Part shown: positions 51,962 through 53,947 of the stretch, piece after piece
Numbering within the stretch: position 1 is the first letter of the stretch
How the letters are laid out: the number at the start of each line of letters is the position of its first letter
Source of the DNA: Nitriliruptorales bacterium
GTDB taxonomy: Bacteria; Actinomycetota; Nitriliruptoria; Nitriliruptorales; Nitriliruptoraceae
Length of the DNA stretch: 53,947 nt
Direction of reading: 5' to 3'
Assembly: GCA_024637135.1 (NCBI GenBank)
Contig: JAGXFT010000171.1
Coordinates: 1-53,947 of the forward strand
Program-made: the position numbers and the translations under genes
Notes under the pieces: generated by a model
Database searches by the model: none
Seen by the model: only the letters and a program-made list of their open reading frames with translations
Told to the model about the DNA's origin: nothing

Positions 51962-53866
51962 ATGCGCGAGCACCTGCACTCCTCGACCCCGATCGAGCGG
52001 ACCCACCAGACCCCGCCCAGCCTGGACGCGTCGCCGACCGGGGACGCGCCCGAGGCCGACGATCCGTCGACCACGACGGTCGCGGCCTACCTCAATGCCC
52101 GGCTCGCCCAGGTCGGGGTGACCCACGTGTTCGCGATCCCCGGAGACTACGTCGCCGAGTGGGTCGCGACCCTGGACGACCCGGCCCAGAACGCCGGGCT
52201 GGTGCGCGTCCACCCCAACAACGAGATGTGCGCGACCTACGCCGCCGACGGCTACGCCCGTGCGGGGACGGGCACGGTCGGCTGTGTCGCGTTCACCTAC
52301 GGGGTCGGCGCGATCAACGCCGCCCAGGCGGTCGGTGGCGCGATGGTCGAGGACGTCCCGTTGGTGGTGGTCAACGGCAGCCCGTCGGCGGCCCAGTTCC
52401 GCTCCCAGCGTGACCAGGGGGTGGCCTACCACCACATGTTGGACGGGTCCCACAGCGACGAGCGGATCTTCACCGAGGTGACCCGGATGACCGTGCGGAT
52501 CGACAACCCGGCGACCGCGCCCGACCTCATCGACGCGGCCCTGGTGACCTGCATCACCGACAGCAAGCCGGTCTACGTCGAGCTCCAGAACGGCGTGGCG
52601 TTGATGGCGTGTCGTGCAGTGCCCGACCAGCCGCTGGTGGCCGCCCCCATGCCCCAGGCCGCGGCGTCGCTGCAGGAGGCCACCGACGCGATCATGGCGC
52701 ACCTGCAGGCAGCCGAGCGCGTGGTGTTCGTCGCCGGGGCCGAACTCGCCCGGGCCGGCGTCGGCGACCAGTTCGCGACGCTGGTCGCGGCCGTCGATGC
52801 GCCCTACGTGACCAGTGGGCTGGGCAAGGGCCTGCTGTCGGAACGGCGCACGGACGTGCGCTTCGCCGGGACCTACGTGGGCAAGAGTTCCCAGGACAAC
52901 GTGCAGGCCATGATGGAGGCGGCCGACTGCGTCGTCGCCCTGGGGGTCAAGGACACCGACTTCAACTACCTCGGGATCGTCACGCCGGACTACAACCCGG
53001 CTGCGGCCACGGACCTGCCGGGGCCGACCCACATCCAGGCACGCGACGGCGCCGTGCTGGTCGGACGCGACCTGGCCTACTGGGGCGACGTGGGGTTGGG
53101 CGCGCTGGTCGAGTCCCTGACGGCTGCGGTCGAGGCCACCCCGCTCCCCCACGCGCCGTTCCCCGGGTTGGCGACCGGGACGCCGTGGGACCTGCCCGAC
53201 CCGGACTCGTTCGACGCCGACGCGCCGATCACCTGGGACAGCTTCAAGGCGACGCTGGCGGGGGACTTCCTGGCCGGGTTCAGCGAGGACGACCACCCGG
53301 TGCTGGTGTGCGACTCGGGCTTCTCGTTCGTGGCGCTGCTCAACGTGCCGGTGGTGGACCACGGGTACGTGGCGCAGTTCGCCTGGGCGGCGATCGGGTA
53401 CGGCACCGGTGCGACCGCGGGCGTGGGATTGGCGGCGTCGGCGTCGTCACGACGGACCGTCACCGTCACGGGCGACGGGGCGTTCTCGCAGACGGTGAAC
53501 GCGTTGGGGACGGTGGCGCAGTTGGGCCAGCCGGCGATCTACTTCGTGATGGACAACCGGGTCTTCGCCGTGGAGCAGTGGCTGATCGACGCGGAGGCGT
53601 TCTGTCCCGGTGCGCCACCGCCGGCGTTCACCCCGTTGACGGCGGTGCCCCAGGGCGCGATCTGGGACTACGTCAAGCTCGCCGAGGGATTCGGCGGCGT
53701 CGGGCACGCCGTGTCGACCAACGCCGAACTGCGCGCGGTGCTTGCGGGACTGGACGAGGTCCCGACCAACCCGGAGACCGGCGAGCCGACCTTCACGCTG
53801 GTCGCCGTCCGCGTCCCCGCCAAGGACCAGCCCGACACCACCGCCTGGAGAACGGTCTGCGCCTGA
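51962..53866 (+). CDS. ThDP-dependent 2-oxo-acid decarboxylase (pyruvate/indolepyruvate decarboxylase-like)
   Basis: A 634-residue enzyme. After an unconserved 38-residue leader, the PYR domain has FAIPGDYVAEWV and Glu88 in HPNNEMCATYAADGYAR, which activates ThDP. The middle domain follows, and the PP domain has GDGAFSQTVN with N-RVFAVEQ as the GDG-N27-NN-type ThDP/Mg site. VAYHHMLDG holds the adjacent His pair seen in pyruvate and indolepyruvate decarboxylases. It would turn a 2-oxo acid into an aldehyde. CAGGAG precedes ATG 51962. It probably forms an Ehrlich-type pair with the upstream oxidase; the preferred oxo acid is unknown. The last 81 bp of the window after it show no feature. Confidence 0.9.
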   Translation: MREHLHSSTPIERTHQTPPSLDASPTGDAPEADDPSTTTVAAYLNARLAQVGVTHVFAIPGDYVAEWVATLDDPAQNAGLVRVHPNNEMCATYAADGYARAGTGTVGCVAFTYGVGAINAAQAVGGAMVEDVPLVVVNGSPSAAQFRSQRDQGVAYHHMLDGSHSDERIFTEVTRMTVRIDNPATAPDLIDAALVTCITDSKPVYVELQNGVALMACRAVPDQPLVAAPMPQAAASLQEATDAIMAHLQAAERVVFVAGAELARAGVGDQFATLVAAVDAPYVTSGLGKGLLSERRTDVRFAGTYVGKSSQDNVQAMMEAADCVVALGVKDTDFNYLGIVTPDYNPAAATDLPGPTHIQARDGAVLVGRDLAYWGDVGLGALVESLTAAVEATPLPHAPFPGLATGTPWDLPDPDSFDADAPITWDSFKATLAGDFLAGFSEDDHPVLVCDSGFSFVALLNVPVVDHGYVAQFAWAAIGYGTGATAGVGLAASASSRRTVTVTGDGAFSQTVNALGTVAQLGQPAIYFVMDNRVFAVEQWLIDAEAFCPGAPPPAFTPLTAVPQGAIWDYVKLAEGFGGVGHAVSTNAELRAVLAGLDEVPTNPETGEPTFTLVAVRVPAKDQPDTTAWRTVCA

Positions 53867-53947
53867 CTGGCCGGACGCGGACCCGCACGGCCTCAGCGCA
53901 GCGTCGCGGAGTCGGTTGCGCGAGAATCCTGGATCGTCACGACCACA

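Overview
The window is 54 kb of very GC-rich DNA. Genes are densely packed, many overlap by 4 bp (ATGA/GTGA), TGA ends almost every gene, and several genes start with GTG. Together with the 6C-type hairpins (an RNA class known from Actinobacteria), the PknB-like kinase and the catabolic gene families, this points to an actinomycete (Actinomycetota). Many proteins are rich in Asp/Glu, which would suit a salt- or alkali-adapted lineage such as the Nitriliruptoria, but the sequence does not settle the taxon.

Region 1 (about 0.2-13.5 kb) is a surface-polysaccharide locus. A lower-GC glycosyltransferase is followed by a complete ISL3-type insertion sequence with terminal repeats, a perfect 8-bp target duplication and a twice-frameshifted transposase. 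Next is a leftward capE-capF-capG/wecB operon for UDP-N-acetyl-L-fucosamine. A rightward operon follows: WbuB-like glycosyltransferase, sulfotransferase, PglC-like phosphoglycosyl transferase and PglE/DegT-like aminotransferase. A PglF-like membrane 4,6-dehydratase and a low-molecular-weight tyrosine phosphatase close the locus. Together they predict a possibly sulfated glycan with FucNAc and an amino-dideoxy sugar.

Region 2 (13.9-20.9 kb) holds a VOC protein, a GNAT/acyl-CoA synthetase (ADP-forming) fusion, a transmembrane Ser/Thr kinase and an AidB-like acyl-CoA dehydrogenase. Region 3 (20.9-36.5 kb) is aromatic-acid catabolism. It contains a Rieske oxygenase, a glutamine-synthetase-like ligase and a MarR regulator behind a perfect palindromic operator, then pcaC and pcaB. 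A leftward operon follows: acyl-CoA ligase, alpha/beta hydrolase, thiolase, a degenerate SDR-like protein and an SDR. Two aldehyde dehydrogenases, a thioesterase, an enoyl-CoA hydratase and a TetR regulator have two related palindromic operators.

Region 4 (36.5-39.2 kb) is the most unusual part. Two direct copies of a roughly 345-bp element each end in four hairpins, three with C-rich loops of about A plus seven C. They resemble the actinobacterial 6C RNA. They bracket a methyltransferase, a broken oxidoreductase stub and an XRE-cupin regulator.

Region 5 (39.3-45.2 kb) is the histidine-utilisation operon hutH-hutU-hutF-hutI, in which hutF carries one in-frame TAG. Region 6 (45.3-53.9 kb) has an intergenic repeat cluster, a lipase-like hydrolase, a membrane protein, a LysR regulator, a small ORF and an aldo/keto reductase. 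It ends with a flavin amine oxidase, also interrupted by a single in-frame TAG, followed by a ThDP-dependent 2-oxo-acid decarboxylase. No tRNA, rRNA or CRISPR array was seen.
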